64,000 bases of DNA from Marivita lacus (GTDB lineage Bacteria; Pseudomonadota; Alphaproteobacteria; Rhodobacterales; Rhodobacteraceae). Where the stretch lies: NCBI RefSeq assembly GCF_014637725.1, contig NZ_BMFC01000005.1:1-64000 (forward strand), in the 5' to 3' direction. The notes under the pieces were generated by a model. The model ran no database searches. It saw only the letters and a program-made list of their open reading frames with translations, and was not told the DNA's origin. Positions 8,376 to 18,240 of the stretch are shown here, piece after piece (within the stretch, counting starts at the first letter, position 1; each line of letters opens with the position of its first letter). Made by a program: the position numbers and the translations under genes.

Positions 8376-8885
8376 ATGGCGGAAGGACACTCGCAAAACA
8401 TATCGAGCGGACAGGCTTTGCTGTACCTCACGGATGAGCAGCTTCGGCAGGGCATAGAGGCGATGTTCTTTGCCTATCGCGGCTTCACCGCCGACCCTGA
8501 CCGTATCCTCGAAGGGCTGTCTTACGGGCGGGCGCATCACCGGGCGATCCATTTCATTCATTGTGCGCCGGGAACAACGGTCAACAATCTTCTTGCGATC
8601 CTCGGGGTCACAAAGCAATCTCTGAACCGTGTGTTGCGGACCCTGATCGAAGATGGTCTGGTCAAAAGCCATGTGGGACGCATCGACAAAAGAGAGCGGC
8701 ACTTGACCCTGACCGAGGCTGGAGAGGCTCTTGAACAGCAATTGTCCGACGCGCAGCGCGCGCGGATGCGCGATGCCTACCGCAAGGCCGGGCCCGAGGC
8801 TGTTGCCGGATTCAAGACCGTATTGGAAGCGATGATGGATGACGAGATGAAACGCGCCTATGTCGCGCTCAGGGACGGGCGCTGA
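8376..8885 (+). CDS. petP: MarR-family transcriptional regulator PetP
   Basis: This 169-residue protein has a winged helix-turn-helix at about residues 60-110 (VNNLLAILGVTKQSLNRVLRT then a GRIDKRERHLTLTEAG wing), as in MarR proteins. It ends one base before the petR start, so the pair is translationally coupled. In Rhodobacter capsulatus the petP-petR pair was described upstream of the cytochrome bc1 genes and petR is needed for their expression. Here the pair sits next to ilvE and a deacetylase, and no bc1 genes are in the window. Orthology is by order and domain type; effector and DNA site are not visible. Confidence 0.85.
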   Translation: MAEGHSQNISSGQALLYLTDEQLRQGIEAMFFAYRGFTADPDRILEGLSYGRAHHRAIHFIHCAPGTTVNNLLAILGVTKQSLNRVLRTLIEDGLVKSHVGRIDKRERHLTLTEAGEALEQQLSDAQRARMRDAYRKAGPEAVAGFKTVLEAMMDDEMKRAYVALRDGR

Positions 8886-8886
8886 C

Positions 8887-9588
8887 ATGGCCGAGCCTGA
8901 CGCCCACCTTCTGATTGTCGATGATGACGAACGCATCCGCGGGCTGTTGCAGAAGTTCCTGGTCCGCAACGGGTTCCTCGTCAGCGCCGCGCGCGATGCC
9001 GCCCATGCGCGGCGTATCCTGTCGGGGCTGGATTTCGACCTGATCGTGCTTGATGTGATGATGCCGGGCGAGGATGGAATCAGCCTCACGCGGGGCATTC
9101 GGGAACGGTCCTCGACGCCGATCCTGCTCTTGACCGCGCGGGCCGAAACCGAGGACCGCATCGCCGGTCTGGAGGCAGGCGCGGATGATTACCTCGCCAA
9201 GCCGTTCGAGCCGAAAGAGCTGCTCTTGCGGATCAACGCGATCCTGCGCCGGATGCCGGAACAGACCGTCAGTGGCAGCGCGCCGAAATATCTCAACCTC
9301 GGACCGATCCGCTATGACACCGAGCGGGCCGAGCTTTGGCGGGGCGAAGACCTTGTGCGCCTGACATCGACCGAGATCCAGTTGATGAAGATCTTTTCGG
9401 CCAAGCCGGGTCTGGCGCTGAGTCGCACGCAGCTTGTCGAGGAACTGGGCCGCGACCGGGGCCAGAGCCAGGAGCGTGCCGTGGACGTTCAGATCACCCG
9501 TCTGCGCCGCAAGCTCGAGGACAATCCGAAACAGCCGCGCTACCTGCAAACGGTGCGGGGCGCAGGGTATATGCTTGCACCCGATTGA
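8887..9588 (+). CDS. petR: OmpR-family response regulator PetR
   Basis: The receiver domain has the acidic pocket (VDDDE, residues 11-15), the phosphorylatable Asp at 56 (IVLDVMMPGEDG) and the conserved Lys at about 105 (AKPFEP). A C-terminal winged helix with ERAVDVQITRLRRKLE follows, as in OmpR/PhoB. The 233-residue length is normal. I start it at the ATG 8887, one base after petP; an upstream in-frame start at 8860 would overlap petP. No histidine kinase gene is adjacent, so its phosphorylation route is unknown. Expected role, from R. capsulatus PetR, is control of respiratory electron-transport genes. Confidence 0.9.
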   Translation: MAEPDAHLLIVDDDERIRGLLQKFLVRNGFLVSAARDAAHARRILSGLDFDLIVLDVMMPGEDGISLTRGIRERSSTPILLLTARAETEDRIAGLEAGADDYLAKPFEPKELLLRINAILRRMPEQTVSGSAPKYLNLGPIRYDTERAELWRGEDLVRLTSTEIQLMKIFSAKPGLALSRTQLVEELGRDRGQSQERAVDVQITRLRRKLEDNPKQPRYLQTVRGAGYMLAPD

Positions 9589-9639
9589 CGGGTTTGGTTT
9601 TTGCATATTTGAAAAAAGAAGAAGCAAGGGAGCGCGCCC

Positions 9640-10566
9640 ATGGCGACGGCATTGATCACGCATGCGGATTGTCTGGAACATGTGACCCCGGAGGGGCATC
9701 CCGAACGTGTGGCGCGGCTGGAACATGTGTTGCACGCGTTGCAGGGTCTGGACCTGCGGCGCGAAAGCGCGCCTTTGGCGGAGATGGCACATCTCGCCTA
9801 CGTGCATCCACAGGCGCATATCGACGCGATCCTCGCCGCCGAGCCTGCCGAGGGGGTGATCCAGCTTGATGCCGATACGTGGATGTCGCCTGGCAGCGTG
9901 AACGCGGCGCTGCGGGCGGCGGGTGCCGTGGTCAAGGCCGTGGACATGGTGCTGGACGACGAGGTCGGCAACGCGTTTTGTGCGATACGTCCGCCCGGGC
10001 ATCATGCCGAAACCGCGACCCCGATGGGGTTCTGCCTGTTCGGCAATGCCGCCATTGGAGCGAAACATGCGCTCGAAGCGCATGGCTTGAGCCGTGTCGC
10101 GGTGGTGGATTTCGACGTGCATCACGGCAATGGCACGCAGGACCTGCTGTGGAACGAGGCGCGCGCGCTGACCATAACCAGCCAGCAGATGCCGCTTTGG
10201 CCGGGCACGGGAGAGCAAACGGAACGCGGCGCGCATGACAATGTGCTGAACATCCCGCTTGCGCCGCGCACCGGTGGTGCCGAAATGCGCGCCGCTTACG
10301 GGTCCAAGGTCTTCCCGCGCCTGCGAGATTTCAAGCCGGAGTTGATCATCATCTCCGCCGGGTTCGACGCTCATCAGGATGATCCGTTGGCCGAATTGCA
10401 GTGGTCGACCGAGGATTTCCGCTGGCTGACGCGCGAGCTGTGCGCTCTTGCGGCAGAGCTGTGCGAGGGGCGGGTCGTCTCGACTCTGGAAGGCGGGTAT
10501 GATTTGTCTGCCCTCGCAGAGAGTGCGCGCGCGCATGTGGACATATTGATGGAGGCCGCGGCATGA
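9640..10566 (+). CDS. Histone deacetylase family protein (acetylpolyamine/acetoin-utilisation type)
   Basis: This 308-residue zinc amidohydrolase carries the complete family signature: RPPGHHAE at about 117 (catalytic histidines), [12 protein letters not shown] at about 157 (zinc ligands Asp and His) and [11 protein letters not shown] at about 239 (third ligand). In bacteria the family removes acetyl groups from acetylpolyamines or from lysines. The stop overlaps the xseB start by 4 bp (ATGA). It follows petR by 51 bp with an AAGGGAG site before the ATG. The true substrate is uncertain; a polyamine link to the nearby potABCD-like importer is possible but unproven. Confidence 0.88.
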   Translation: MATALITHADCLEHVTPEGHPERVARLEHVLHALQGLDLRRESAPLAEMAHLAYVHPQAHIDAILAAEPAEGVIQLDADTWMSPGSVNAALRAAGAVVKAVDMVLDDEVGNAFCAIRPPGHHAETATPMGFCLFGNAAIGAKHALEAHGLSRVAVVDFDVHHGNGTQDLLWNEARALTITSQQMPLWPGTGEQTERGAHDNVLNIPLAPRTGGAEMRAAYGSKVFPRLRDFKPELIIISAGFDAHQDDPLAELQWSTEDFRWLTRELCALAAELCEGRVVSTLEGGYDLSALAESARAHVDILMEAAA

Positions 10567-10805
10567 GCCAGACACCCGTGGAAGAGATGAGTTTCGAGGC
10601 GGCGATGGCCGAGCTCGAAAAGGTGGTGGGCCAGCTTGAGCGTGGCGACGTGGCGCTGGACGAATCCATCTCGCTTTACGAACGCGGGGCGGCGCTCAAG
10701 AAACGCTGCGAGGCCAAGCTGAACGAGGCGCAGGAAAAGGTGGCGGCGATCACGCTGGATGCTGACGGCAAGCCCACGGGCACAGCGCCGTTCGATCCCG
10801 AGTAA
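10563..10805 (+). CDS. xseB: Exodeoxyribonuclease VII small subunit
   Basis: XseB binds XseA to form exonuclease VII, which degrades single-stranded DNA in repair. At 80 residues it has the family pattern: [20 protein letters not shown], then [19 protein letters not shown], two helices that form a coiled coil. It overlaps the preceding deacetylase by 4 bp and lies 9 bp before ispA. xseB-ispA-dxs is a common order in proteobacteria. xseA is not in the window. Confidence 0.94.
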   Translation: MSQTPVEEMSFEAAMAELEKVVGQLERGDVALDESISLYERGAALKKRCEAKLNEAQEKVAAITLDADGKPTGTAPFDPE

Positions 10806-10814
10806 CCCTGCGCG

Positions 10815-11684
10815 ATGTTCTCGGATGCGCTGCGCCGCGATGCTGCCCGGATCGGCGCGCATCTGGACAAGATTCTGTCGGGCGGTCCTGACCTGCCGGT
10901 GACCCAGGGCATGCGCTATGCCGTGGCCGGGGGCAAACGCCTGCGCGGGTTTCTTGTTCTGGAAAGCGCGCGGCTGCACGGTGTCGATGAGGCACAGGCG
11001 ATCTGGCCGGCGGCGGCAATCGAGGCGATCCATGCCTACAGCCTTGTGCATGACGATCTGCCCTGCATGGATGACGACGACCTGCGCCGTGGCCTGCCGA
11101 CCGTACATCGCAAATGGGATGACGGCACTGCGGTTCTGGTGGGTGACGCGCTCCAGGCACTGGGGTTCGAACTGGTGCTGGACCCGGGGTGTCATTCCGA
11201 TGCGGCAGTGCGGGCGGATCTGGCGTTGAGCCTTGCGCGCGCCTCGGGGCGGGGTGGAATGGTTCTGGGGCAAGCGCTTGATATGGCGGCGGAAACAGCG
11301 GATGTGCCCCTGAGTTTGGACCAGATCACCGAGTTGCAGGCGGGCAAGACCGGCGCGCTGATCATGTGGTCGGCAGAGGCGGGGGCGCGGCTGGGACAGG
11401 CCGACCCCAAGCCGCTCACCGATTACGCAATGGCCCTTGGCCTCGCGTTCCAGATCGCGGACGATATTCTGGACGTCGAGGGAGATGAGACTACTGTTGG
11501 CAAGGCGGTTGGCAAGGATGCGGACCGGGGCAAGGCCACGTTCGTGTCCCTGTTGGGGCTTGATGGCGCAAAGCGACGGGCGTCCGAGCTTGTTGCGGCC
11601 GCCTGTGATGCCTTGTCGCCCTACGGGGCACAGGCGCAAACCTTGAATGAAGCGGCGCAGTTCGTTATCTCGCGCGACACCTGA
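10815..11684 (+). CDS. ispA: Farnesyl/geranyl diphosphate synthase
   Basis: This prenyltransferase condenses isopentenyl and allylic diphosphates into farnesyl (or geranylgeranyl) diphosphate for quinones and other isoprenoids. Both Asp-rich motifs are intact: HDDLPCMDDDDLRRG at about residues 79-93, with the two residues between the aspartates typical of bacterial FPP synthases, and FQIADDILD at about 212-220. The GGKRLRGF substrate motif is at about 38. Length is 289. It sits between xseB and dxs, the classical isoprenoid cluster. Exact chain length cannot be settled by eye. Confidence 0.92.
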   Translation: MFSDALRRDAARIGAHLDKILSGGPDLPVTQGMRYAVAGGKRLRGFLVLESARLHGVDEAQAIWPAAAIEAIHAYSLVHDDLPCMDDDDLRRGLPTVHRKWDDGTAVLVGDALQALGFELVLDPGCHSDAAVRADLALSLARASGRGGMVLGQALDMAAETADVPLSLDQITELQAGKTGALIMWSAEAGARLGQADPKPLTDYAMALGLAFQIADDILDVEGDETTVGKAVGKDADRGKATFVSLLGLDGAKRRASELVAAACDALSPYGAQAQTLNEAAQFVISRDT

Positions 11685-11705
11685 TGCGACCCGGAGGCGC
11701 GGCAC

Positions 11706-13631
11706 ATGTCCTTTTCCACAGAGACCCCGCTTTTGGACAGCGTATCGTCCCCGGCTGATCTCAAACGATTTTCCGATGCGCAGCTTGAACAGCTGGCCGA
11801 TGAATTGCGCCGCGACACGATTGCGGCGGTGTCCCGCACCGGCGGGCATCTGGGCGCAGGGCTGGGCGTGATCGAACTGACCGTGGCGTTGCACGCGATT
11901 TTCGACGCACCTCGCGACAAGATCATCTGGGACGTGTCGCACCAGTGCTACCCGCACAAGATCCTGACCGGGCGGCGCGACCGCATGGGCACGCTGCGGC
12001 AGGAAAACGGGCTTTCGGGTTTCACCAAGCGGTCGGAATCCCCATATGATCCCTTCGGGGCCGCGCACAGTTCGACGTCGATCTCCGCTGCATTGGGCTT
12101 TGCAGTGGCACGCGATCTGGGCGGCAATTGCGACACCGGGCATGGCGATGCGATTGCGGTGATCGGCGATGGCGCGATGAGCGCGGGCATGGCCTACGAG
12201 GCGATGAACAACGCGGGCCATCTGAAAAAGCGCCTGATCGTCATCCTGAATGACAACGAGATGAGCATTGCACCGCCCGTGGGGGCGATGTCGTCCTACC
12301 TTTCGCGGCTTTACGCGGGTGCGCCGTTCCACGACCTCAAGGAGGTCGCCAAGGGCGCGGTGAGCTTCCTGCCGGAACCGTTCCGCGAAGGGGCCAAGCG
12401 TGCCAAGGACTTGCTCAAGGGCATGGCGGTTGGCGGCACCCTGTTCGAGGCGTTGGGGTTCTCCTATCTCGGCCCGATCGACGGGCATGACCTTGACCAG
12501 CTTTTGCCGGTATTGCGGACAGTCAAGGACCGCGCCGATGGCCCCATCCTGATCCATGTGCTGACCAAGAAGGGCAAGGGCTACGGCCCGGCCGAGGAGT
12601 CCGCCGATCGCGGGCACGCGAGGGCCAAGTTCGACGTGATCACCGGTGTTCAGAAGAAATCGCCGTCAAACGCGCCCTCCTATACCAAGGTCTTTGCAGA
12701 GGCGCTGATGCAGGAAGCGGCGGATGATCCGATGATCTGTGCCGTGACCGCCGCGATGCCCGATGGCACGGGGCTGGACCTCTTTGCGGAACGCTACCCG
12801 TCGCGGACATTCGACGTGGGCATCGCCGAACAGCATGGCGTGACCTTTTGCGCGGGGCTGGCAGCAGGTGGTCTCAAGCCGTTCTGCGCGATGTATTCGA
12901 CATTCTTGCAACGCGGCTATGATCAGGTGGTGCATGATGTGGCGATCCAGCGCCTTCCGGTGCGTTTTGCCATCGACCGCGCGGGGCTGGTTGGTGCGGA
13001 TGGTGCGACCCATGCGGGCAGCTATGACGTTGCCTATCTTGCCAACCTGCCGGGCTTTGTCGTGATGGCGGCAGCGGATGAGGCGGAGTTGAAGCACATG
13101 GTGGCAACCGCCGCGGCGCATAATGACGGACCCATCGCGTTTCGCTATCCGCGTGGCGAAGGGCGTGGCGTCGAGATGCCCGAGCGCGGCGAGATTCTGC
13201 CAATCGGGAAAGGGCGGATGATCCGCGAGGGCAGCAAGGTTGCGATCCTGTCCTTTGGCACAAGGCTTGGCACGGTGTTGACCGCCTGCGAGGCGCTCGA
13301 GGCCAAGGGGATCACGCCCACCGTGGCCGACGCCCGGTTTGCCAAGCCGCTTGACCGCGACCTGATCCTGAAACTGGCGGCGGATCACGAGGCGCTGATC
13401 ACCATCGAGGAAGGTGCGATCGGCGGGTTCGGCAGCCATGTGGCGCAATTGCTCGCCGAAGAAGAGGTGTTCGACCACGGGCTGAAATTCCGCTCCATGG
13501 TGCTGCCCGACATCTTCATCGATCAGGCCAGCCCAGAGGCGATGTATGACGTGGCGGGTCTGACTGCAGAGCATATCGAGAAGAAGGTGCTGGATGTTCT
13601 GGGCGTCGCCGCCATCGGCAAGCGGGCCTAG
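11706..13631 (+). CDS. dxs: 1-deoxy-D-xylulose-5-phosphate synthase
   Basis: Dxs joins pyruvate and glyceraldehyde 3-phosphate with thiamine diphosphate, the first step of the MEP isoprenoid pathway. At 641 residues it is full length: [10 protein letters not shown] near 45, [12 protein letters not shown] near 80, the thiamine-binding [18 protein letters not shown] near 153 and a transketolase pyrimidine domain with [15 protein letters not shown] near 368. [15 protein letters not shown] loop follows, then a C-terminal transketolase domain. It is the last gene of the petP operon. Its TAG stop falls in the tetranucleotide CTAG, which also supplies the stop of the convergent exoD gene. Confidence 0.96.
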   Translation: MSFSTETPLLDSVSSPADLKRFSDAQLEQLADELRRDTIAAVSRTGGHLGAGLGVIELTVALHAIFDAPRDKIIWDVSHQCYPHKILTGRRDRMGTLRQENGLSGFTKRSESPYDPFGAAHSSTSISAALGFAVARDLGGNCDTGHGDAIAVIGDGAMSAGMAYEAMNNAGHLKKRLIVILNDNEMSIAPPVGAMSSYLSRLYAGAPFHDLKEVAKGAVSFLPEPFREGAKRAKDLLKGMAVGGTLFEALGFSYLGPIDGHDLDQLLPVLRTVKDRADGPILIHVLTKKGKGYGPAEESADRGHARAKFDVITGVQKKSPSNAPSYTKVFAEALMQEAADDPMICAVTAAMPDGTGLDLFAERYPSRTFDVGIAEQHGVTFCAGLAAGGLKPFCAMYSTFLQRGYDQVVHDVAIQRLPVRFAIDRAGLVGADGATHAGSYDVAYLANLPGFVVMAAADEAELKHMVATAAAHNDGPIAFRYPRGEGRGVEMPERGEILPIGKGRMIREGSKVAILSFGTRLGTVLTACEALEAKGITPTVADARFAKPLDRDLILKLAADHEALITIEEGAIGGFGSHVAQLLAEEEVFDHGLKFRSMVLPDIFIDQASPEAMYDVAGLTAEHIEKKVLDVLGVAAIGKRA

Positions 13632-14260
13632 AAAATCCCGCTGATCAGGGCGAACACCACCGACAGCGACAGCCCGAGCACCGCGTATCCCGCGATCAGG
13701 ACATAGCCGTCCCGCACCATGAGGGAAAAGGCGACCAATGCAACGCCCCCCGCGCTGACCGATGTGAACATCGGCAGCAGTTCGAGGAACGGCCAGGTTA
13801 CCGCGACCATCATCACGGCGAGCACCGCGAGGCGGTCCATCGGCGGGGCCGACAGAAAGCGCAGCCGGTCCCGGCTGTTCCTGTCGAGCCACGCGGCCGG
13901 TCCGCGCAGATAGGCGACCGCGCGCTTCAACTGCGCCTCGTTGAGCCGCCGTGTGGCAAGGAACCTGGGCAACCAGAGATGGTCGCGACCAAAAAACGCC
14001 TGTGCCGAGATCGTCAGAATGATCAGCCCGCCGATTGTCGGCATCAGGGGGATGATCGACAGGGGTGACACGAGGATCAGCGACGGCACCAACAGGGCCG
14101 CCCCGAAGGACCGCGCGCCGACGCGGTCGAGCATGGCCTGAATGGTCAGGCCGTCATGCGCATCCCTGTTGCCGTTGTCGGCGCCGGTCGAGGGGTCGTC
14201 GGGATCGAGCGTGTCCAAAAGGCTCGTCAGGGATCGTGGAGCGACCTCTTGGGCTGTCAC
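13628..14260 (-). CDS. exoD: ExoD-family exopolysaccharide synthesis membrane protein
   Basis: ExoD proteins are small inner-membrane proteins linked to exopolysaccharide production and alkaline tolerance in rhizobia; their biochemical role is unsettled. This 210-residue protein has the pattern: [22 protein letters not shown], a hydrophobic segment with [16 protein letters not shown], a cytoplasmic helix ending in [14 protein letters not shown], then three or four hydrophobic helices to the C-terminus. Its stop overlaps that of dxs by 4 bp. Its start overlaps the stop of the upstream epimerase-like gene by 4 bp, so those two are cotranscribed. Confidence 0.82.
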   Translation of the reverse strand: MTAQEVAPRSLTSLLDTLDPDDPSTGADNGNRDAHDGLTIQAMLDRVGARSFGAALLVPSLILVSPLSIIPLMPTIGGLIILTISAQAFFGRDHLWLPRFLATRRLNEAQLKRAVAYLRGPAAWLDRNSRDRLRFLSAPPMDRLAVLAVMMVAVTWPFLELLPMFTSVSAGGVALVAFSLMVRDGYVLIAGYAVLGLSLSVVFALISGIF

Positions 14261-15120
14261 TGCTTGGCCTGCTCTTCGGCCAGAATGGCGGCCAACCCGG
14301 CGCGGTAGTCAGGGTATTTCAGCGCGACGCCAAGGTCGGCCTTGATCCGGTCGTTCCGCACACGCTTGCTTTCGGCATAAAAACTGCGCGCCATCGGAGA
14401 GAGTTCTGCAGACTCGAACGGCAGTTCCGGCGGTGCATCGACACCCAGCAGGGTCGCGGCATGCAAGATCACGTCCTGCGGCGGCGCTGGGTCGTCGTCG
14501 CACAGGTTGTAGACCATTCCGGGTTTCGGATGGGCCATGGATGCCTCGAGCACCTGCGCGATGTCCTCGACATGGATGCGGCTGAACACCTGTCCGGGTT
14601 TGATGATCCGGCGCGCCGTGCCATCTCGGACCTTGGAGAATGGGCCACGTCCCGGGCCGTAGATGCCCGCCAGCCGGAAGATGTGCAGCGGCAGGCCTGG
14701 AATGGACGCCCAGGCGGCCTCGGCCCGGACCCGGCGGCGGCCGCGTTCGGTGGCCGGTGTCAGCGGAGCGCTTTCGTCGACCCAATCGCCGTCGGCATCG
14801 CCGTAGACACCCGTGGTGGACAGGTAGCCGAGCCAGTCGAGCCGGTTGGCCTGTGCTGCGATATCCGATCTGAGCAGGGCCAGCGTCGGATCGCCGTCTT
14901 CGGTCGGACCGGCAGACACAAGCACATGACTGGCATTTTCAAGCCAGGGCAGGATCGCATCCCTGTCCCACAGGAGCGGAGTGATTCCCTGTGCATGAAA
15001 GCCCTTGAACTTGTCGGGATCACGCGTCGTGCCCGCGATTTTCCAGCCCTTGGGCAGGAGTTTCCGGGCTAGAAAGGCCGCACTGTACCCGTGGCCAAGA
15101 GAAAGCAATGTGTGTTTCAT
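14257..15120 (-). CDS. NAD-dependent epimerase/dehydratase-like protein (SDR, YeeZ type)
   Basis: An extended short-chain dehydrogenase of 287 residues. The Rossmann turn near the N-terminus is LSLGHGYSAAFLARKL (GxGxxA-like). The catalytic triad region reads STTGVYGDADGDWVDE near 104-119, and a FRLAGIYGPGRGPF motif follows at about 166. The YeeZ group has this truncated nucleotide-binding turn; no substrate is established. The gene is followed by exoD with a 4-bp overlap, which suggests an envelope or sugar-nucleotide link, though that is inference. Confidence 0.78.
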   Translation of the reverse strand: MKHTLLSLGHGYSAAFLARKLLPKGWKIAGTTRDPDKFKGFHAQGITPLLWDRDAILPWLENASHVLVSAGPTEDGDPTLALLRSDIAAQANRLDWLGYLSTTGVYGDADGDWVDESAPLTPATERGRRRVRAEAAWASIPGLPLHIFRLAGIYGPGRGPFSKVRDGTARRIIKPGQVFSRIHVEDIAQVLEASMAHPKPGMVYNLCDDDPAPPQDVILHAATLLGVDAPPELPFESAELSPMARSFYAESKRVRNDRIKADLGVALKYPDYRAGLAAILAEEQAKQ

Positions 15121-15189
15121 GAGACGGAGTTGGTGCTACAAAATTCAAAACCAAGTGGTCCGGAGGCGGACCCACAAATTTGTTAACGT

Positions 15190-15945
15190 TCAGGCAGCGT
15201 AATCGGATCCCTCCGAATCCAGAATTTTTTTCAATTCGGACAGATGGCGCGCATCTTGTTCGGGGTAGCCTTCAAGCTCCTGCGCGGTTTTTTCCGCAAT
15301 CTCGTCCGACAGGACCCGGAGCGGCTGTCCGGTCTGCAAGGCGCGGATATAGGTCTCGGCCGCGCGTTCGAAATAATAGAGCCTGTTGAACGTATCGGCC
15401 ACACTGTCCCCGATCACCATGACGCCATGGTTGCCCATGATCATCACTTTCTGTTTCGGATTTGTGAAAAGCTGCGCGCAGCGTTCGCTTTCTTCCTCGA
15501 AGGCCAGCCCGCCGTAGTGGCTGTCGACGACATAGCGGTTGAAGAACGTCGCACAGTTCTGGTCGATCGGGGGCAGGCGCGGATCCTGCAGGCAGGCCAG
15601 AACGGTGGCGTGAATCGAATGGACATGCATCGCGCAGCGCGCATGCGGGCAATGCCTGTGCAACCCGCCATGCAGACCCCATGCAGTCGGGTCCGGTGCG
15701 TTCGGACCGCTGAGGGTTTCGGGATCGTTGGCATCGACGAGGATCAGGTCGCTCGCTTTGATGCGCGAGAAATGTACCTGGTTGGGGTTCATCAGGAACC
15801 GTGTGCCATCGTCATTGATCGACAGGCTGAAATGATTGGCCACGCCTTCGTGCATGTTCAGCCGCGCGGTCCAGCGAAAGGCCGCCGCCAGATCAACGCG
15901 TTCCTGCCAATGTTCCATGTTGGGAGCCAGTTGCGTGACGGACAT
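15190..15945 (-). CDS. Class II aldolase/adducin family protein
   Basis: The 251-residue protein has the class II aldolase fold: a conserved GVANHFSLSI near 38, a zinc-binding HVHSIHA near 117 and a third histidine in MGNHGVMVIGD near 175. Such enzymes cleave or epimerise small sugar phosphates, but this subgroup, common in proteobacteria, lacks a firm substrate. The ATG at 15945 has a perfect AGGAGG five bases upstream; the frame extends ten codons further without a site. It stands alone between two other minus-strand genes. Confidence 0.82.
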   Translation of the reverse strand: MSVTQLAPNMEHWQERVDLAAAFRWTARLNMHEGVANHFSLSINDDGTRFLMNPNQVHFSRIKASDLILVDANDPETLSGPNAPDPTAWGLHGGLHRHCPHARCAMHVHSIHATVLACLQDPRLPPIDQNCATFFNRYVVDSHYGGLAFEEESERCAQLFTNPKQKVMIMGNHGVMVIGDSVADTFNRLYYFERAAETYIRALQTGQPLRVLSDEIAEKTAQELEGYPEQDARHLSELKKILDSEGSDYAA

Positions 15946-16052
15946 GGGTGCCTCCTGTGGTTTACGTAAAAGCAAGTGTTTCCGCGCGCAAAGTCAAGCC
16001 GCGTCGGATTTCAGAAGGCTCAGAAGCTGCGCCTCGGTGCGGCGGTTCCGCC

Positions 16053-16472
16053 CTATAACGGGCGCGACGGCACCCAGGCGTATCCGTCGCTGCACAGAAG
16101 GGTGCATTCGCGCAGCCCGTGGGGCTTGTCCGTCGGTACCTGCAATATGGTGAAACCTTGGCCTTCGGCCAGGGCAAAGGCTTTGTCCGGGTCGGTATCG
16201 TAAAGACGGATTTCCAACCCTGCACCGCGCGGCGGGGTTTCGGGTATGAGGCCCAGCAGGGGGTTTTGGGAATAGGTGCCATCGGCATGCAGCTGAAACA
16301 CCTGATCGCCGTAAGCCATGATCGCGAAATCGTCCGAAAGGCGATGTGCCCGCATGCCGAACACAAGGTCAAGCTGCCTTGCCATGCGCCGGACATCGCG
16401 GGTCAGCAAATTGAGACCGATGCCGCGCAGGCTTGCCCCGAAATCCTTGGGCGACACGGTTTCGTAATCCAT
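16053..16472 (-). CDS. VOC family (glyoxalase/bleomycin-resistance fold) protein
   Basis: This 139-residue protein has the paired beta-alpha-beta pattern of the vicinal oxygen chelate fold: LRGIGLNLLTRDVRRMARQL, then AIMAYGDQVFQLHAD, a GLEIRLYDTDPDKAFALAE second half and a closing SDGYAWVPSRPL. A possible metal-ligand set is H (QLHAD) and E (GLEIR), so it may be a metal-dependent lyase or dioxygenase. I use the ATG at 16472; the frame continues 20 codons upstream but the homologous-looking part begins here. The ribosome site is weak (GGAG 13 bases upstream). The substrate is unknown. Confidence 0.72.
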   Translation of the reverse strand: MDYETVSPKDFGASLRGIGLNLLTRDVRRMARQLDLVFGMRAHRLSDDFAIMAYGDQVFQLHADGTYSQNPLLGLIPETPPRGAGLEIRLYDTDPDKAFALAEGQGFTILQVPTDKPHGLRECTLLCSDGYAWVPSRPL

Positions 16473-16570
16473 AACGGCACAAACACTCCGGGCGATTGCG
16501 GTCAGCTTGATCCCGTGCCATTGACCTGTCAACCTGCGGAAGAGGCAGGCTGCACGCAGGAAGGCAAGGA

Positions 16571-18055
16571 ATGCAGAACCGTTCCATCAATCTCGATGTC
16601 GTCTCGCCGGAGACCCCGGTCCCCGAGCGGTTCGACGATGCGTCAGCGGCGGTCGACAGGCTCTGTGCTCTCTATGATCTGTCCACGCGCTTCCTGTGCG
16701 ACAATTTCCAGGCCGCGATGCGGCAGGGCCATCCCGGTGTGCGGTACCGCGCGTTCTACCCCGAGGTGCGGATCACCACGACCAGTTTTGCCAAGGTGGA
16801 CAGTCGCCTGAGTTTCGGTCACGTGGCGCATCCCGGCACCCATGCGGCGACGATCACGCGGCCCGACTTGTTCCGGCACTACCTTGAGCAGCAGCTGTCG
16901 CTCTTGATGGAAAACCACGGCGTTCCGGTCGAGGTCGGGGTTTCGGATACGCCGATGCCGGTGCATTTCGCCGTTGCCAATGACGCCACGATCACGGTGC
17001 CACAGGAAGGCGCCGCCGATTTCATCCTGCGTGACGTGTTCGATGTGCCGGATCTTGCGACCACGAACGACGACATCGTCAACGGCGTGGCCAAGCCCGC
17101 ACCGGACGGAACCGAACCGCTGGCGCCGTTCACGGCGCAGCGCGTGGATTATTCGCTGGCGCGCCTGTCGCACTATACCGCGACCGATGCGCATCATTTC
17201 CAGAACCACGTCTTGTTCACCAACTACCAGTTCTACGTGGCCGAGTTCGAAGCCTATGCCCGTGCGCAGCTTGCCAACCCCGAGAGCGGCTACACCAGCT
17301 TTGTCAGCACCGGCAATGCCGAGATTTTCGAGGCGGACGCGTCGCTGCCGCTGATCGAAAAGTTGCCGCAGATGCCGACCTACCACCTCAAGCGCAAGGG
17401 TGGGTCCGGGATCACTCTGGTCAATATCGGGGTGGGGCCGTCGAATGCAAAAACGGCAACCGACCACATCGCGGTTCTGCGCCCGCATGCGTGGCTGATG
17501 GTGGGGCACTGCGCCGGTCTGCGCAATTCGCAGAGCCTGGGGGATTTCGTGCTGGCCCATGCCTATCTGCGCGAAGACCGCGTGCTGGACGATGACCTGC
17601 CCGTCTGGGTGCCGATCCCGGCCCTGGCCGAGATCCAGATCGCGCTGGAACGCGCGGTGGCGGCGGAAACGCAGCTCGAAGGTTATGATCTCAAGCGGAT
17701 CATGCGAACGGGAACCGTGGCCAGCGTCGACAACCGCAACTGGGAATTGCGCGACCAGCGCGGCCCGGTGCAGCGCCTCAGCCAGAGCCGCGCGATTGCG
17801 CTGGACATGGAAAGCGCGACCATCGCCGCCAATGGGTTCCGGTTCCGGGTGCCGTACGGCACGCTGCTTTGCGTCAGCGACAAGCCCCTGCATGGCGAAT
17901 TGAAGTTGCCGGGCATGGCGTCGGATTTCTACAAGACGCAGGTCGCGCGGCACCTGATGATCGGCATTCACGCGATGGAACACCTGCGCGAGATGCCGCT
18001 TGAACGCATCCACAGCCGCAAGCTGCGCAGTTTCGAGGAAACCGCGTTCCTGTAG
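16571..18055 (+). CDS. amn: AMP nucleosidase
   Basis: Amn hydrolyses AMP to adenine and ribose 5-phosphate, a control point in purine salvage. The 494-residue length equals that of characterised bacterial Amn. An N-terminal regulatory region (about residues 1-180) is followed by a nucleoside-phosphorylase-like domain with TLVNIGVGPSNAKTATDHIA near 285 and MVGHCAGLRNSQSLGDFVLA near 314. ALDMESATIAANGFRFRVPYG near 411 carries the catalytic Glu region. The start has AAGGCAAGGA immediately upstream. It stands alone, followed by a 185-bp gap with the HU promoter. Confidence 0.93.
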   Translation: MQNRSINLDVVSPETPVPERFDDASAAVDRLCALYDLSTRFLCDNFQAAMRQGHPGVRYRAFYPEVRITTTSFAKVDSRLSFGHVAHPGTHAATITRPDLFRHYLEQQLSLLMENHGVPVEVGVSDTPMPVHFAVANDATITVPQEGAADFILRDVFDVPDLATTNDDIVNGVAKPAPDGTEPLAPFTAQRVDYSLARLSHYTATDAHHFQNHVLFTNYQFYVAEFEAYARAQLANPESGYTSFVSTGNAEIFEADASLPLIEKLPQMPTYHLKRKGGSGITLVNIGVGPSNAKTATDHIAVLRPHAWLMVGHCAGLRNSQSLGDFVLAHAYLREDRVLDDDLPVWVPIPALAEIQIALERAVAAETQLEGYDLKRIMRTGTVASVDNRNWELRDQRGPVQRLSQSRAIALDMESATIAANGFRFRVPYGTLLCVSDKPLHGELKLPGMASDFYKTQVARHLMIGIHAMEHLREMPLERIHSRKLRSFEETAFL

Positions 18056-18240
18056 GCGATTCTGTCATTTTGCCGGGGATTCGCGATTCTGCGCAGAGAC
18101 ATTTGTGACAAACCTGTGGAAATCGGCTGAAAAACGCTAAAAACGCGAGGGAAGCGCCTACCAACCGTTGTGTTTCCCCGCAATATACGGTTAGTTTTTC
18201 CGCACGAGGCCCAAGATCGGGCAGATAAGGAGACCACGAA

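Noticed and set aside
10374-12617. 747-codon open frame on the minus strand across hda, xseB, ispA and dxs
   Set aside because: It is antisense to four well-recognised genes, has an Arg/His/Gln-rich composition typical of shadow frames in GC-rich DNA, and no ribosome site or motif.
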